Under the pieces are notes generated by a model. It made no database searches, had not been told where the DNA came from, and saw only the letters and a program-made list of their open reading frames with translations. Below are positions 15,785 through 24,849 of a DNA stretch of 64,000 nucleotides, one piece after another. Within the stretch, counting starts at the first letter, position 1, and each line of letters begins with the position of its first letter. This DNA comes from Arcanobacterium phocisimile (lineage in GTDB: Bacteria > Actinomycetota > Actinomycetes > Actinomycetales > Actinomycetaceae), in contig NZ_CP070228.1 in the NCBI RefSeq assembly GCF_016904675.1, forward strand, positions 806,001 to 870,000. Reading direction: 5' to 3'. The position numbers and the translations under genes were made by a program.

Positions 15785-18643
15785 TCAGTTCTTGATCTGA
15801 TACTTGTGCTTGCGCTTCTCAAATGCTTCTTTTCCACCATCCAGAATCTCGCAAGCATGCTCGCGAATGCCTGCAGATTCTAAAATAGTGTTACATGAGA
15901 GATTTTTTGATTCCGAATGCTCTAGTGGGCCAGTAATGTAATTGAAGGTTCTATTGTTCGGATTTTTCCGGTCAATGCCATGGCGATTAGCTACGATGAC
16001 GTTTTCTGAATCTGCTCCGATGGCTAAGTTAGCATTATGGGTCACCATCAAAATCTGCCGTTCGCGCTTACGTGCTTGAATATATGGAACAATTGCTTCA
16101 TATATTGAACGACTGTCGAGGTCGTCTTCTGGCTGGTCTATCAGAAGTGGCCACGGGCTTTGGTTTTCATTCATAATGAGTGTTAGTGCGAATAGTGCCT
16201 GCTTGCCAGGTGTCATTGACGAACGAGAAAAACCACCAATTGTGTCACTGTCCAGAGCTGCTGTAAAGCGGACGGAAGGAGCTGTAGATAGAATCTTTTG
16301 ACCGAGCTCTGTTTCACCTGTTGTGCCTTTGGGGACTAACTTCCCTTTTTGGATCATATTGAGAAGCGATATGGGCTCATCTTGACACTTCTTAATGTTA
16401 ATACCGTCTTCAGGAGAACTGAAATCGTTCTTTTTGCGACGATTAACAAGTTCAGAGATGCGCGCAACTTCTTCTGGGCTGAAATCAGTCTCGATACCAA
16501 ACTCAAGAGCGTCCAGGCTACGACGTTTCGAATTAAAATTTTGCTCAAAATCGGACAGAAGCTTCTTCCGTTGTTCAAGACTTTCTCTGATATCTTCTTC
16601 TAAGTTCTTTTGAGTAGTGTGAAGTTGTTTTCTAGCGGAATCGAGTTTTTTAAGTTTTTCTAGCTTATCGACTTGTGCGCGCTTTTTTGCATTTAGTTCT
16701 CCCAGTAAGGCATTCGATTCTTGCTTTTTCAAGAGTGATTCATTGTCGTTACGGAGTTGTTTCAGCTTAGATATGTTATTCTTGCGGCAAGTAGCTGTGG
16801 AGTGTGCCTGGTCTAATATTAGCTGTTCGATCTTGGCTCGCAGTATGGTCATCATGCTGGAAATTTCATTTTTGACGCTTTCTTGTAGTGTCAGAGGGAG
16901 ATTTGCAACAGGGGGATTAGTTTCGATTGTTACCGACAATGCGTTATCGATAATTTTTGGGTCATCATTGTCTTCAGTAAACAAACAGTACTTTTTGAAG
17001 GTATCTAAAATGTCAGTGTCTGTGGCTATTTGCTTATCTAATGAGCTAAGCTCCTCCAGTAGCGCGTCTAGGCGATCTTGGTCAACTGCTGAAAGCGTGC
17101 TTTCTTGCAGTTTAGAGGTTATTTCATCGTTGATTTTTTGAATTTCAGCATTGATAGCATTCTGATCGCCGACGTCTTTAATGTCGTCAGCGTTACTAAT
17201 AATTTCATCTTGGTTATAAAACCATTTCTCAATCTGAGTTTTCAGTTTTTCATTAGTGTCAGTGAGACCGCTTTCTAAAAGGTCGTGTGCGTTTTTAAGT
17301 TCAGGATCTATTCTGAACAAGATGGGGCGGATTTTATCGGTAATTTTCTGCGGATTTTCACTCAATCGATACAAAGAGCTTTGAGGAATATAAATGACTT
17401 TTCCCTTGTGTATGGTTCCATTTGCTTCGGATTTATCGGAAGTCTCTCCATTGGCCCAGTGGACGACGCACCCTACGCTAGCCTCTGGAGAATTCCATGA
17501 TATTCCAGCAGCGGGACCGTTTGTAGTCTCTGAAAGCAGTTGTTCAGTCACTTCTGGATCGATGGCATGTGAAATATATGCTAAAAGTGAAGACTTGCCA
17601 GATGACCGACTACCGATGATCGAGTTAAGGTTTGGGTTGAAATCGATTCTTTCAGGAAAAGACTTTTGATCGTGGAATGTTACATGTGAAATAACTTGAT
17701 AGGACGGTTTGCTGTCAGGTTTGATATCTTGTAGTCGTACGCGCTCGGCTGGTTCGATTAGTGCTTGTTGAAGTCCTGCAAAACTCAGGTCTGCTTTGAT
17801 CCAAGTAGTAATTTTATCATTATCAGAGCCAGAGATCGACCTTCCAGTCCATCGTTCTAGATCTTCAAAGTTGTGAGCGTCACTTCCGGAGAATACTGGT
17901 TTGGCAGCGGAAATTTGATTCTTGTCTTCATACCGGTCGCTACGCAAAAAATGTTCGGAACTTTTTGAATTTCCAAAAAAGGCATCACTGAACTTATCTA
18001 CTTCATCTGAGAGCTGCGCTTTACGCATATTGCCAGTTTGAGCGCGGATGCCGTTTCCGTTTATGGGCGAGCAATAGATCACGCGGTCGGTATGATTAGG
18101 TTTTGGGCCGAAAGTTCGTTCAAATGCTTCTTGAATAGAACCGCGGGTCACTGTGACAGATTCAAAATCGGTAGCGCTAAGTTCCGAACAGTTCTTTTTG
18201 CGTCCATTGTGGTCGGTAGTTTCAGTTCTTAAGTTGTGTAGAAAGTCCCGAAGTTCCTTAGGGGTGACAGTGTTGCTAAAGATTAAGTGATAATCTATTT
18301 GCTCTGATTTTTTGTTTACACTTTCTGCGAGGCGGAGCTCGACATTAATGAGTAATAACTTAGGGGACTGTGGGTACTTTTTTCTGAAATATTCGATGAA
18401 GCGGATTTGAGTTTCGGCAGAGAAATAGTCTGTTAGCCCGAAAGCTTGAACATCGGATTCTTCCAAAATACGTGCAAAAATCTCGAAACATTCTTCTTCG
18501 GAATTACACTGTGAGCGGTAGCCGTTATTTAACTTAGTGAAGGGTACATGTACGTGTAAGTCCCACTTATTCCATTCTGACCCGCGCGCATTTCTGAGTA
18601 TAATTACCTCGATTCTTTTATGTGAAGGGATTAACAGCGGCAA
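15785..18643 (-). CDS. PHP-domain SMC-like ATPase, TrlF type (possible defence gene)
   Basis: A 952-aa protein joining an N-terminal PHP phosphoesterase-like domain to an SMC/RecN-like ATPase. The PHP metal ligands appear present: H30 and H32 in WDLHVHVPF, D72 in TDYF, E102, H119 in DYHLIF, and FSGSDAH with D255 and H257. Walker A is GSRSSGKSS (344-352). A charged coiled-coil arm fills about 465-760. Walker B is LLIDQPEDDLD (833-843), followed by QILMVTHNAN. This is the layout of TrlF-family AAA-like ATPases, which occur sporadically in variable genome regions. The stated start is TTG, but family members begin close to the RGSEW segment (residue 20), so the true start may be downstream. It stands alone, AT-rich, among IS debris. 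Nucleic-acid targeting or phage defence is inference. Confidence 0.82.
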   Translation of the reverse strand: MPLLIPSHKRIEVIILRNARGSEWNKWDLHVHVPFTKLNNGYRSQCNSEEECFEIFARILEESDVQAFGLTDYFSAETQIRFIEYFRKKYPQSPKLLLINVELRLAESVNKKSEQIDYHLIFSNTVTPKELRDFLHNLRTETTDHNGRKKNCSELSATDFESVTVTRGSIQEAFERTFGPKPNHTDRVIYCSPINGNGIRAQTGNMRKAQLSDEVDKFSDAFFGNSKSSEHFLRSDRYEDKNQISAAKPVFSGSDAHNFEDLERWTGRSISGSDNDKITTWIKADLSFAGLQQALIEPAERVRLQDIKPDSKPSYQVISHVTFHDQKSFPERIDFNPNLNSIIGSRSSGKSSLLAYISHAIDPEVTEQLLSETTNGPAAGISWNSPEASVGCVVHWANGETSDKSEANGTIHKGKVIYIPQSSLYRLSENPQKITDKIRPILFRIDPELKNAHDLLESGLTDTNEKLKTQIEKWFYNQDEIISNADDIKDVGDQNAINAEIQKINDEITSKLQESTLSAVDQDRLDALLEELSSLDKQIATDTDILDTFKKYCLFTEDNDDPKIIDNALSVTIETNPPVANLPLTLQESVKNEISSMMTILRAKIEQLILDQAHSTATCRKNNISKLKQLRNDNESLLKKQESNALLGELNAKKRAQVDKLEKLKKLDSARKQLHTTQKNLEEDIRESLEQRKKLLSDFEQNFNSKRRSLDALEFGIETDFSPEEVARISELVNRRKKNDFSSPEDGINIKKCQDEPISLLNMIQKGKLVPKGTTGETELGQKILSTAPSVRFTAALDSDTIGGFSRSSMTPGKQALFALTLIMNENQSPWPLLIDQPEDDLDSRSIYEAIVPYIQARKRERQILMVTHNANLAIGADSENVIVANRHGIDRKNPNNRTFNYITGPLEHSESKNLSCNTILESAGIREHACEILDGGKEAFEKRKHKYQIKN

Positions 18644-18839
18644 TGTATCTGATATTAGTTATTATGTTAATAAATGACTAATGTCTTAATAAGCTTAAAC
18701 TATATATCCATTGTTAGCATCCATGTTCTTTTCTGATTAAAATCGGCAACTATTGATAAAAGATACGAGATTAAGTGACTTGTGCTATAAAATGGTCCGG
18801 TCTTTCTCTCTAGGTGTTTACCCTGATTTCTTTTGGCAT
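18644..18839. other. AT-rich upstream region of the TrlF-type gene
   Basis: About 200 bases, very AT-rich, with several TATAAT-like words on both strands. It presumably holds the promoter of the gene at 15785-18643, but no hexamer pair can be chosen with confidence. No gene seen. Confidence 0.4.
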
Positions 18840-19330
18840 TGATAGCTGGTGCTACTACCAATATTAGATTTCAACTTCTTGTGACGTGCGGTAGTTCAGG
18901 GCCTGGCGGAGGCGCTTGGTATTCCACCGTTCACCCATTCGAATGTAGCTACCTCAACCTCGAGAATATCAGCTTACCAGCGGGTGTTGGTGATATCGTT
19001 CTTGTGGGGCTGTTGACGTTTCCTGCCAACGGGTTGTCGTAGCTATTATCGACGCTGGTGGCGGTTTCTATATTCTCAGCATCAACATGTACTGGTGGTC
19101 GATCACGGATACATGGCGATATTGGTGTCCACTATGATGATCAAGATCCGTTGTTGAGGGGGCGTTCCAGATGGCTTATAGCCGTAATGCTTCGGTGGTA
19201 ATTGAGTCTGATAGTGTCCGCCAGGTGTTGTAGATAGAAGGGGAACGCGTTGGGTGTGAAGGTTGCATAGACAATGCCTTCCGTGATTGTACGGAGGGGA
19301 TGTTAGGGACTCGCAATCGATTTGGAGCCT
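18840..19330 (-). pseudogene. Decayed IS3-type orfB remnant, right side of island
   Basis: On the minus strand, with frame changes, an OrfB C-terminal half can be followed. GIVYATFTPNAFPF (about 19290) matches the region after the first catalytic Asp, and SYDNPLAGNVNS (about 19060) matches SYDNALAENVNG. ADILEVEVATFEWVNGG (about 18970) matches WADVVDVEIATFEWVSW of the copy at 6084-6443. Stops and indels are frequent. It is inverted relative to the IS3 sequences at the left side of the island. Confidence 0.7.
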
Positions 19331-19996
19331 TGGCTATGAAATGGCATAGGTCTACACCCGAGGCGAGAATCGATACTCTCGACTTTGTGTGCGGTGATCA
19401 GATATTCCCTATCTTGGTACTTACGCCAGTGAGGCTCATGAGCCTGCGGGTTTGCTCCCCGTCAGCGGTCAGTCGATGGTGGGGTAAAGCGAGCCAAAGT
19501 CTACGTTTTACCTGCCCGATAGACGCCCTGGTTCTCGGCCTGTGTCTCAAGAATGATCGCGACCAGCTCAATGTCTATGGGGGCACGTTTCGAGGGGGCG
19601 TCGTTTCGCGCCCAGCTAGCCTCATGAAGAAAGGAAGCTTTCCCAAAGTTCATTGTTGTATGTCGAGCAGATGAACCTGACTGTGAAACGATCACGGCAC
19701 TTGCCGGTGAAAACGTCATTTCGGGAGTTGGATGCCGAGCTCCATGATGAAAGGCGCATTCAAAAACTCGTTCGTGTTACGTAGTTCTCGGTTTTCCGGG
19801 GCATCCGCGTGTTCTGAGCGGTCACGTCTTTCGCAGTGCATGCAACCTGTCCTACCTCTCGAATCGATATCCCCTCTAGTCAAGAATTTGATGTTTGATC
19901 AACTTGACAAGCGATTTCTTCACTTCCTGGCCAAAATACTTGCGACTGACCAAATAATGCTTTTTAATAAAATAGAAGAAAACCGCTATTTTTTGA
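19331..19996. other. Degraded sequence without recognisable gene
   Basis: Short open frames run on the plus strand (19300-19674, 19732-20007), but none matches a family I recognise. A stretch near 19700-19790, read as HLPVKTSFRELDAELHDERR plus IQKLVR before a stop, looks like genuine but broken coding sequence. From about 19870 the DNA becomes AT-rich up to the ISL3 boundary at 19997. Confidence 0.4.
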
Positions 19997-20542
19997 ACCG
20001 GGCTTAAGTTAACGTGCGCAGACGCGTACAAAATCAAACCCTGGGACGGCGCGGACATAAAAACGATCCCTTATATCCGATCCGGCGTCTGTTAACTTTG
20101 GGTAATGAAAAACTATCCCCACCAGCCTGCCAGCGTATACAAAGCATGCTCGCCCTGGGTGACCCGGATGCTGAAGTAGCTATCACCTACCGAATAAAAG
20201 AACGCTTACGCCAGTTCTATCAACAAACCCGCCCTGACAATGCAACCATCATGCTCGAAGAACTCATACAAACATGCACCAGCCCTGCAATGCCCGATGA
20301 AGTAAACCAGCTAGGACGCACCCTCAAACGATGGCAACCCCAAATCCTGGCCTACCACCACGCCCGTCTATCTAACTCCATCACCGAAGCAATGAACAAC
20401 CTCATCAAACGTATCAAACGCATCGGATTCGGATTCACCAACTTCGAAAACTACCGCACCCACGCACTACTCTACGCCAGCAAACCCAACTGGCGACTCC
20501 TCAACACAATCTTCCCCTAACCCCGCTAAAATGCGAAGAGCC
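19997..20542 (+). mobile_element. ISL3-family remnant, right copy, uninterrupted
   Basis: A 546-bp segment matching, in inverted orientation, the left remnant (3233-3668 plus 5026-5135). It ends with the ISL3 terminal repeat, GGCTCTTCGCATTTTAGCGG read in reverse. Its other end breaks at exactly the same base as the left copy. It gives the uninterrupted target of the IS1249-like insertion. Confidence 0.88.
20014..20520 (+). pseudogene. ISL3 transposase C-terminal fragment
   Basis: A 168-codon open frame holding only the C-terminal third of an ISL3-family transposase. It starts RRRVQNQTLGRRGHKNDPLY and ends FENYRTHALLYASKPNWRLL NTIFP. The last 124 residues are identical to the left copy. A stop lies in frame just upstream, where full-length relatives continue (KLT, then CR), so the frame starts inside the old gene. 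The catalytic N-terminal DDE residues are missing. It is not an active transposase. Confidence 0.9.
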
Positions 20543-20551
20543 GGTTTATCT

Positions 20552-20562
20552 GCCGCACGTGG
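20552..20562. repeat. Direct repeat, right copy, flanking the island
   Basis: GCCGCACGTGG, the same 11 bases as at 3186-3196, lies 9 bases beyond the right ISL3 end. Confidence 0.45.
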
Positions 20563-20569
20563 AGGTAGT

Positions 20570-20604
20570 AGAAAGTGGCTGGTGATATCACCAGCCACTT
20601 TCTA
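20570..20604. terminator. Terminator of the flavin reductase operon
   Basis: A perfect palindrome about 34 bases long, AGAAAGTGGCTGGTGAT followed by its complement, lies 17 bases after the stop of the FMN reductase gene (minus strand). Confidence 0.75.
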
Positions 20605-20620
20605 CATCTTTAGTTACACG

Positions 20621-21259
20621 TTACATCTGATCAAACGGTACGAAGTCGGCGAACAAAGCTGTTGCGTCGGCGTTCTCACCGGAGTCATGATCCTTCTTAG
20701 GTTGAGCAAAGGCCTGGGCGAGCTGAGCAAGCTCAGTGCCCGTCTTAGCGATACGACGCTCCAGCGTCGCACCACCGCGACCATCAGAGTCTTTTGCTGC
20801 TACACCGAAGTCCTCAGTTGCTGCATAGACGGCAGTAGGGGCGATGATAGCGTGCAGATAGGTAAACAGTGGACGAACAGCATGTTCGGTGACCAAGGAG
20901 TGACGCGGTGTTCCACCAGTGACACCAATAGCCAGCGGTTTACCCTTCAGTGTGTCTTCGGGAAGCACATCAAAGAATAACTTGAACAGTCCAGAATACG
21001 ACGCATTGTAGGCTGGCGTTACCGCGATGACAGCATCTGCTCGGGCTAGATCGTTAAACGCTAACTCAAGCTCTGGTGATGGAAAACCTGTCAAAGCAGC
21101 ATTTGTAATCGCGGCTGCAAAACTGCGCAACTCAATCACAGAAAATGTTGCATCCTTTGCTGCGTTCACAGTTGCGTGTGCAAGTTTCCGTCCGAGTGTA
21201 CTTGTTGCAGATGACTCTGACAACGACGCCGAGACGACAACAATCTTCACAGCGCTCAC
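20621..21259 (-). CDS. NADPH-dependent FMN reductase (CE1759-like)
   Basis: A 212-aa flavodoxin-fold reductase that would supply FMNH2 to the monooxygenase encoded just upstream. The N-terminal VVVSASLSESSATSTLGRKL is the FMN-phosphate loop region, and ADAVIAVTPAYNASYSGLFK is the conserved NADPH_dep_red motif. The family (FMN_red, CE1759 type) regularly pairs with a luciferase-like protein of the CE1758 type, as here with a 4-base gap. The C-terminal 25 residues are acidic and poorly conserved. It ends at the island border, which did not damage it. Confidence 0.88.
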   Translation of the reverse strand: MSAVKIVVVSASLSESSATSTLGRKLAHATVNAAKDATFSVIELRSFAAAITNAALTGFPSPELELAFNDLARADAVIAVTPAYNASYSGLFKLFFDVLPEDTLKGKPLAIGVTGGTPRHSLVTEHAVRPLFTYLHAIIAPTAVYAATEDFGVAAKDSDGRGGATLERRIAKTGTELAQLAQAFAQPKKDHDSGENADATALFADFVPFDQM

Positions 21260-21263
21260 CTTC

Positions 21264-22466
21264 TTACTTGTTCAGGTTGATGAGGTTGTCTGCATGACGA
21301 ACCGCAGCCTCGTCGTCTGCCTGCTGTTCGTAGAACGAACCGCCGGTGACGTCGTCGACAAGTGCGCGACCTTCGTTGTCAAGCTTGATTGGACCACGGG
21401 CTGCAACGCGAGCAGCGTGCGTTGGCGCATCAGGAACACCAGGCTTACGCATAGCGTCAAACTCTTTACGAAGCACTGGAACGATTTCGCCGAGGTAGTC
21501 GATCTGCTCATGAACCTTAGCTAGTGGCAAACCAGCGTGGTCGATGAGGAAGAGCTGACGCTGGTAGTCACCAACGTGCTCACGGAAACCGAGGGTACGA
21601 TCGATAACTTCTTGTGGCGAACCAACGGTGAGTGGAGTCTGGGAGGTAAATTCTTCCATCGTCGGGCCGTGGCCGTAAACCGGTGCGTTGTCGAAGTATG
21701 GACGGAATTCGCGCTTAGCAGTCTGCGAATCCTTCGCCATGTAGAACTGGCCGCCCAAGCCAACGATGGCCTGTTCTGCGGTGCCGTGACCGTAGTGTGC
21801 GTAGCGCTGGCGGTAAAGCTGGATCATGCGCTTGGTGTGGCTCATTGGCCAGAAGATGTTGTTATGGAAGAAACCATCGCCGTAGTATGCGGCGAGTTCT
21901 GCGATTTCTGGGGAGCGGATCGAACCGTGCCAGACGAATGGTGCAACATCGTCGAGTGGACGTGGGGTAGAGGTGAAGCCGCGCAACGGGGTGCGGAACT
22001 TACCTTCCCAGTTAACTTCGTAGTTGTCCCACAGTTGGCGAAGCAAACTGTAGTTTTCTACAGCGAGCGGAATGCCTTGACGAATGTCTTGACCGAACCA
22101 AGGGTAGACCGGGCCGGTGTTTCCGCGGCCCATCATCAAATCCAAACGGCCATCAGCAAGATGCTGGAGCATGGCATAATCTTCGGCAATCTTCACTGGG
22201 TCATTCGTGGTGATCAACGTGGTTGCCGTAGAAAGAGTGATCTTCTTCGTTGAGGCTGCAATGTAGCCCAAAAGAGTGGTCGGAGACGAAGAGAAGAATG
22301 GTGGGTTGTGGTGCTCACCGATGGCGTAGACGTCGAGTCCGGCATCTTCTACGTGCTGAGCGATCTCTACTGAGGCCTTGATGCGTTCATGCTCAGTGGG
22401 AGTCTTGCCATTTGTGGGATCAGTTGTAATATCAGAGACGGAAAATACGCCGAACTGCATAGTCAT
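21264..22466 (-). CDS. LLM-class flavin-dependent monooxygenase (CE1758-like)
   Basis: A 400-aa bacterial luciferase-like monooxygenase with a TIM-barrel fold. Recognisable blocks are MQFGVFSVSDITTDPTNGKT at the start, VYAIGEHHNPPFFSSSPTTL (flavin site region), LDLMMGRGNTGPVYPWFGQD, and SIRSPEIAELAAYYGDGFFH. Paired in an operon with the FMN reductase that follows, so it uses reduced FMN and O2. The substrate is not predictable. Two ATGs (22466 and 22460) are possible; AAAGG sits 8 bases before the first. Full length for the CE1758 type. Confidence 0.9.
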   Translation of the reverse strand: MTMQFGVFSVSDITTDPTNGKTPTEHERIKASVEIAQHVEDAGLDVYAIGEHHNPPFFSSSPTTLLGYIAASTKKITLSTATTLITTNDPVKIAEDYAMLQHLADGRLDLMMGRGNTGPVYPWFGQDIRQGIPLAVENYSLLRQLWDNYEVNWEGKFRTPLRGFTSTPRPLDDVAPFVWHGSIRSPEIAELAAYYGDGFFHNNIFWPMSHTKRMIQLYRQRYAHYGHGTAEQAIVGLGGQFYMAKDSQTAKREFRPYFDNAPVYGHGPTMEEFTSQTPLTVGSPQEVIDRTLGFREHVGDYQRQLFLIDHAGLPLAKVHEQIDYLGEIVPVLRKEFDAMRKPGVPDAPTHAARVAARGPIKLDNEGRALVDDVTGGSFYEQQADDEAAVRHADNLINLNK

Positions 22467-22560
22467 AGTAAATAGCCTTTCAGGAAACAGATAGACAACA
22501 GGTGAGGCACCTGATCAGGCGCCCCACCGGCGTCGTTATCGAAGTTGAGAAGTTGCGAAC

Positions 22561-23109
22561 TCAGGCTTCCTTGACCAAAGCGAGTTCGAGCTCGAGCTTG
22601 ATCTTGTCAGAAACCATAACGCCGCCTGCTTCGAGAGCGCCGTTCCAGGTGATGCCGAAGTCCTTGCGGGAGATGTCGGTTGCACCTTCGAAACCAATGC
22701 GAAGCTTGCCTTCGTGATCGGTAATTGCGCCACCGAATTCGAATGGAATGGTGATGGACTTGGTGGTTCCACGAATGGTGAAGTCGCCAGTAATTTCAAC
22801 TGTTTCCTCGTCGACTACCTTGATATCGGTAGAGCGGAAGGTAATGGTTGGGTAGGTGTCTGAACCGAAGAAATCATCGGAGCGGAGATGATTATCGCGC
22901 ATCTCGTTGCCGGTGTTGATGGAATCAGCCTTGATAGTGACGTCAACGACGCCGTTTTCTGGTGCCGAGGCGTCGCCTTCTGCGTAGCCTTCGAACTCGC
23001 CGAAGTTACCGCGAACCTTGGTGACCATAGCGTGGCGTGCTACGAAGCCGAGGCGGGAGTGTGCTGCGTCGATGATGAACTTACCGTTGAGGTCTTTGAG
23101 AGCGGTCAT
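22561..23109 (-). CDS. YceI family protein
   Basis: A 182-aa lipocalin-like beta-barrel protein of the YceI family, which binds long isoprenoid or other lipophilic molecules. It starts TALKDLNGKFIIDAAHSRLG FVARH, with the family's SRLGFVARHAMVTKVRG and the DFFGSDTYPTITFRS block. No signal peptide is present, so it should be cytoplasmic, as in many actinobacteria. AAGGAGAAAAC precedes the ATG. Its promoter region has a probable repressor site (23184-23198). Confidence 0.92.
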   Translation of the reverse strand: MTALKDLNGKFIIDAAHSRLGFVARHAMVTKVRGNFGEFEGYAEGDASAPENGVVDVTIKADSINTGNEMRDNHLRSDDFFGSDTYPTITFRSTDIKVVDEETVEITGDFTIRGTTKSITIPFEFGGAITDHEGKLRIGFEGATDISRKDFGITWNGALEAGGVMVSDKIKLELELALVKEA

Positions 23110-23460
23110 TGTTTTCTCCTTAGGTGAGAATGTAATCGTTTCTTAGCTCGGAAGTGTTCTCCCGAACCGACAAGAATTAGTTTAATAGAAAACAGTTTAA
23201 ATGTCAACTAATAATGAAAATTGCTATTTCCCGTTGGTAGAGCAATAGAAAATAGTTTCCATGAGAGTGTTGAAAGTGCTCTTGACAATTTCTAGACTAC
23301 GACGTGTGGGCTATAAAAGGGTAGTTTCGCGACATTATCAGCGTTGAGCGCAATGGGGCTGAGCGGGGAGGGGCCTATCCTAGCAATACCTGTTTACGAA
23401 ACGTGATTATGGTTGCGTGGTGGATAGTGACCAATACAACACTTGTCAATGGAGGTAAAA
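23110..23460. promoter_or_regulatory. Divergent control region between yceI and the sqr-like pseudogene
   Basis: For yceI, a minus-strand promoter reads TTGACA (23208-23203), 17-base spacer, TAAACT. The 15-mer AATAGAAAACAGTTT (23184-23198) lies between the two hexamers. It recurs as AATAGAAAATAGTTT at 23244-23258, exactly 60 bases away. This pattern suggests a repressor, possibly of the MarR type, bound at two sites on the same helix face. A TTGACA also occurs on the plus strand at 23282, without a well-spaced -10. No gene seen. Confidence 0.6.
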
Positions 23461-24647
23461 ATGGCGAAGATCGTTGTACTTGGCGCTGGCGTTTCGGGGC
23501 ACACTGCCGCGCTCCATCTCAAACGTCTTGTGGGAAAGAAACACACAATTCATGTTGTCACCCCTAATTCCCATTGGAATTGGATCCCGTCCAATATTTG
23601 GGTAGGCACTGGCGATATGCCAAAATCCAAAGTTGTGTTCCCCCTTGCCAAGGTATATCAGAAACAAAAAATCGAACTCACCCAGGCGCGAGCAACGGAG
23701 CTACACCCTGACGGAGCTGGAGATGACAGTAGGCCCTACGTCGTCGTTGAACATACCTCAGCACAACGTCGTGGGCAGCGAGAAGAAATCTATTACGATT
23801 ACGTCATCAACGCCACCGGACTCAAACTCAACTTTAGCGCCACCGAAGGGCTTGGTCCAGAAGCAGGTAACACAGTCTCGGTATGTACTGCCAGTCACGC
23901 AGATCACGCAGCAAAGGAGCTTGCGAAAGTCATTGACAAAATGCGTGCCGGACAACGCCAAACTCTCGTTATCGGAACTGGGCACGGCACATGTACTACG
24001 GCAAGCGACACGAACTCCGGTACGATTTTGCTATGTTGCTTCCGCCATTTGGTGGTGCAGGGCTCAAAGCTTACGGGCGAAACGGCGAAGATATAACCGA
24101 TGAGCTCTTTATGCCCAACGGTTTTATGAAAGTCGACGCAGACTACACTAAGAAACTATATGAAGAATGGCAAGCAACAGATTGGCCGTCAACCTACGAA
24201 GTGCCCGGATACGACAACATCTTTGCTATTGGAATCGCATTTGCGCCCCCGCATCAACTCTCCCGTCCACGTACTACGCCAAACGGTACCGTCATTGCCC
24301 CGGCGCCGCCGCGAACCGGAATGCCATCGGGAGCTATGGGTAAAGCGGTTGCTATCACCATTTCAAAACGATTGAAGAACCCGAATGCTCCGGCAGAGCA
24401 TGCTTCAATGGCAGACATGGGTGCCGCATGTGTCGCCTCGGCTGGAACCGGGCTATTTAAAGGAACAGCAGCGGCGATGACTCAACGTCCTATCGTGCCA
24501 AACTTCGATCGTTACCCAACCGGCCGCGATCTCAAACACACCAAAGGTGAGATCGGTTTGCATGGGCATTGGGTGAAACTCATGCTCCACTATTTATTCA
24601 TCTACAAAGCTAAAGCTAAATTCGGCTGGCCACTGATTCCGGAGTGA
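23461..24647 (+). pseudogene. Sulfide:quinone reductase-like FAD oxidoreductase, internal deletion and frameshift
   Basis: The N-terminal half (23461-about 24000) starts MAKIVVLGAGVSGHTAALHL, an FAD Rossmann motif, and runs to VIGTGHGTCT. The sequence then jumps into another frame, which carries the C-terminal half from YDFAMLLPPFGGAGLKAYG to KAKAKFGWPLIPE (ends 24647). Together about 395 residues remain, against about 480 expected; the middle block between GTGHGTC and DFAMLLPPF is missing. GGAGGT precedes the ATG. The deletion also shifts the frame, so no full enzyme is made. Without damage it would be a membrane-associated flavoprotein feeding electrons to quinone. Confidence 0.88.
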
Positions 24648-24652
24648 TAGAA

Positions 24653-24832
24653 ATGAATGAAACACCAGATAAGAGCCTCTCGGCACAACCAATACACGAT
24701 GTCTCCAAAGCGCCACTGCCAAATAAAAAGGTCTTAAACTTCCGTAAAAGTGTGTTCCGCCAGCTACCACGATTTGCGGCGTTTAACCTACGAATCATGG
24801 GAATGGTCATCAAGGGGCACAGGCCCGACTAA
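24653..24832 (+). CDS. Small basic hypothetical protein after the sqr-like gene
   Basis: A 59-aa protein, MNETPDKSLSAQPIHDVSKA at the start, with a basic amphipathic C-terminus (FRQLPRFAAFNLRIMGMVIK GHRPD). ATG 24653 is preferred, with GGAG 8 bases upstream inside the end of the preceding gene; GTG 24644 is possible. It follows the pseudogene closely and probably belonged to its operon. No family could be named. It may be an accessory or membrane-surface protein. Confidence 0.6.
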   Translation: MNETPDKSLSAQPIHDVSKAPLPNKKVLNFRKSVFRQLPRFAAFNLRIMGMVIKGHRPD

Positions 24833-24849
24833 TCAAGTATGAGACAACT

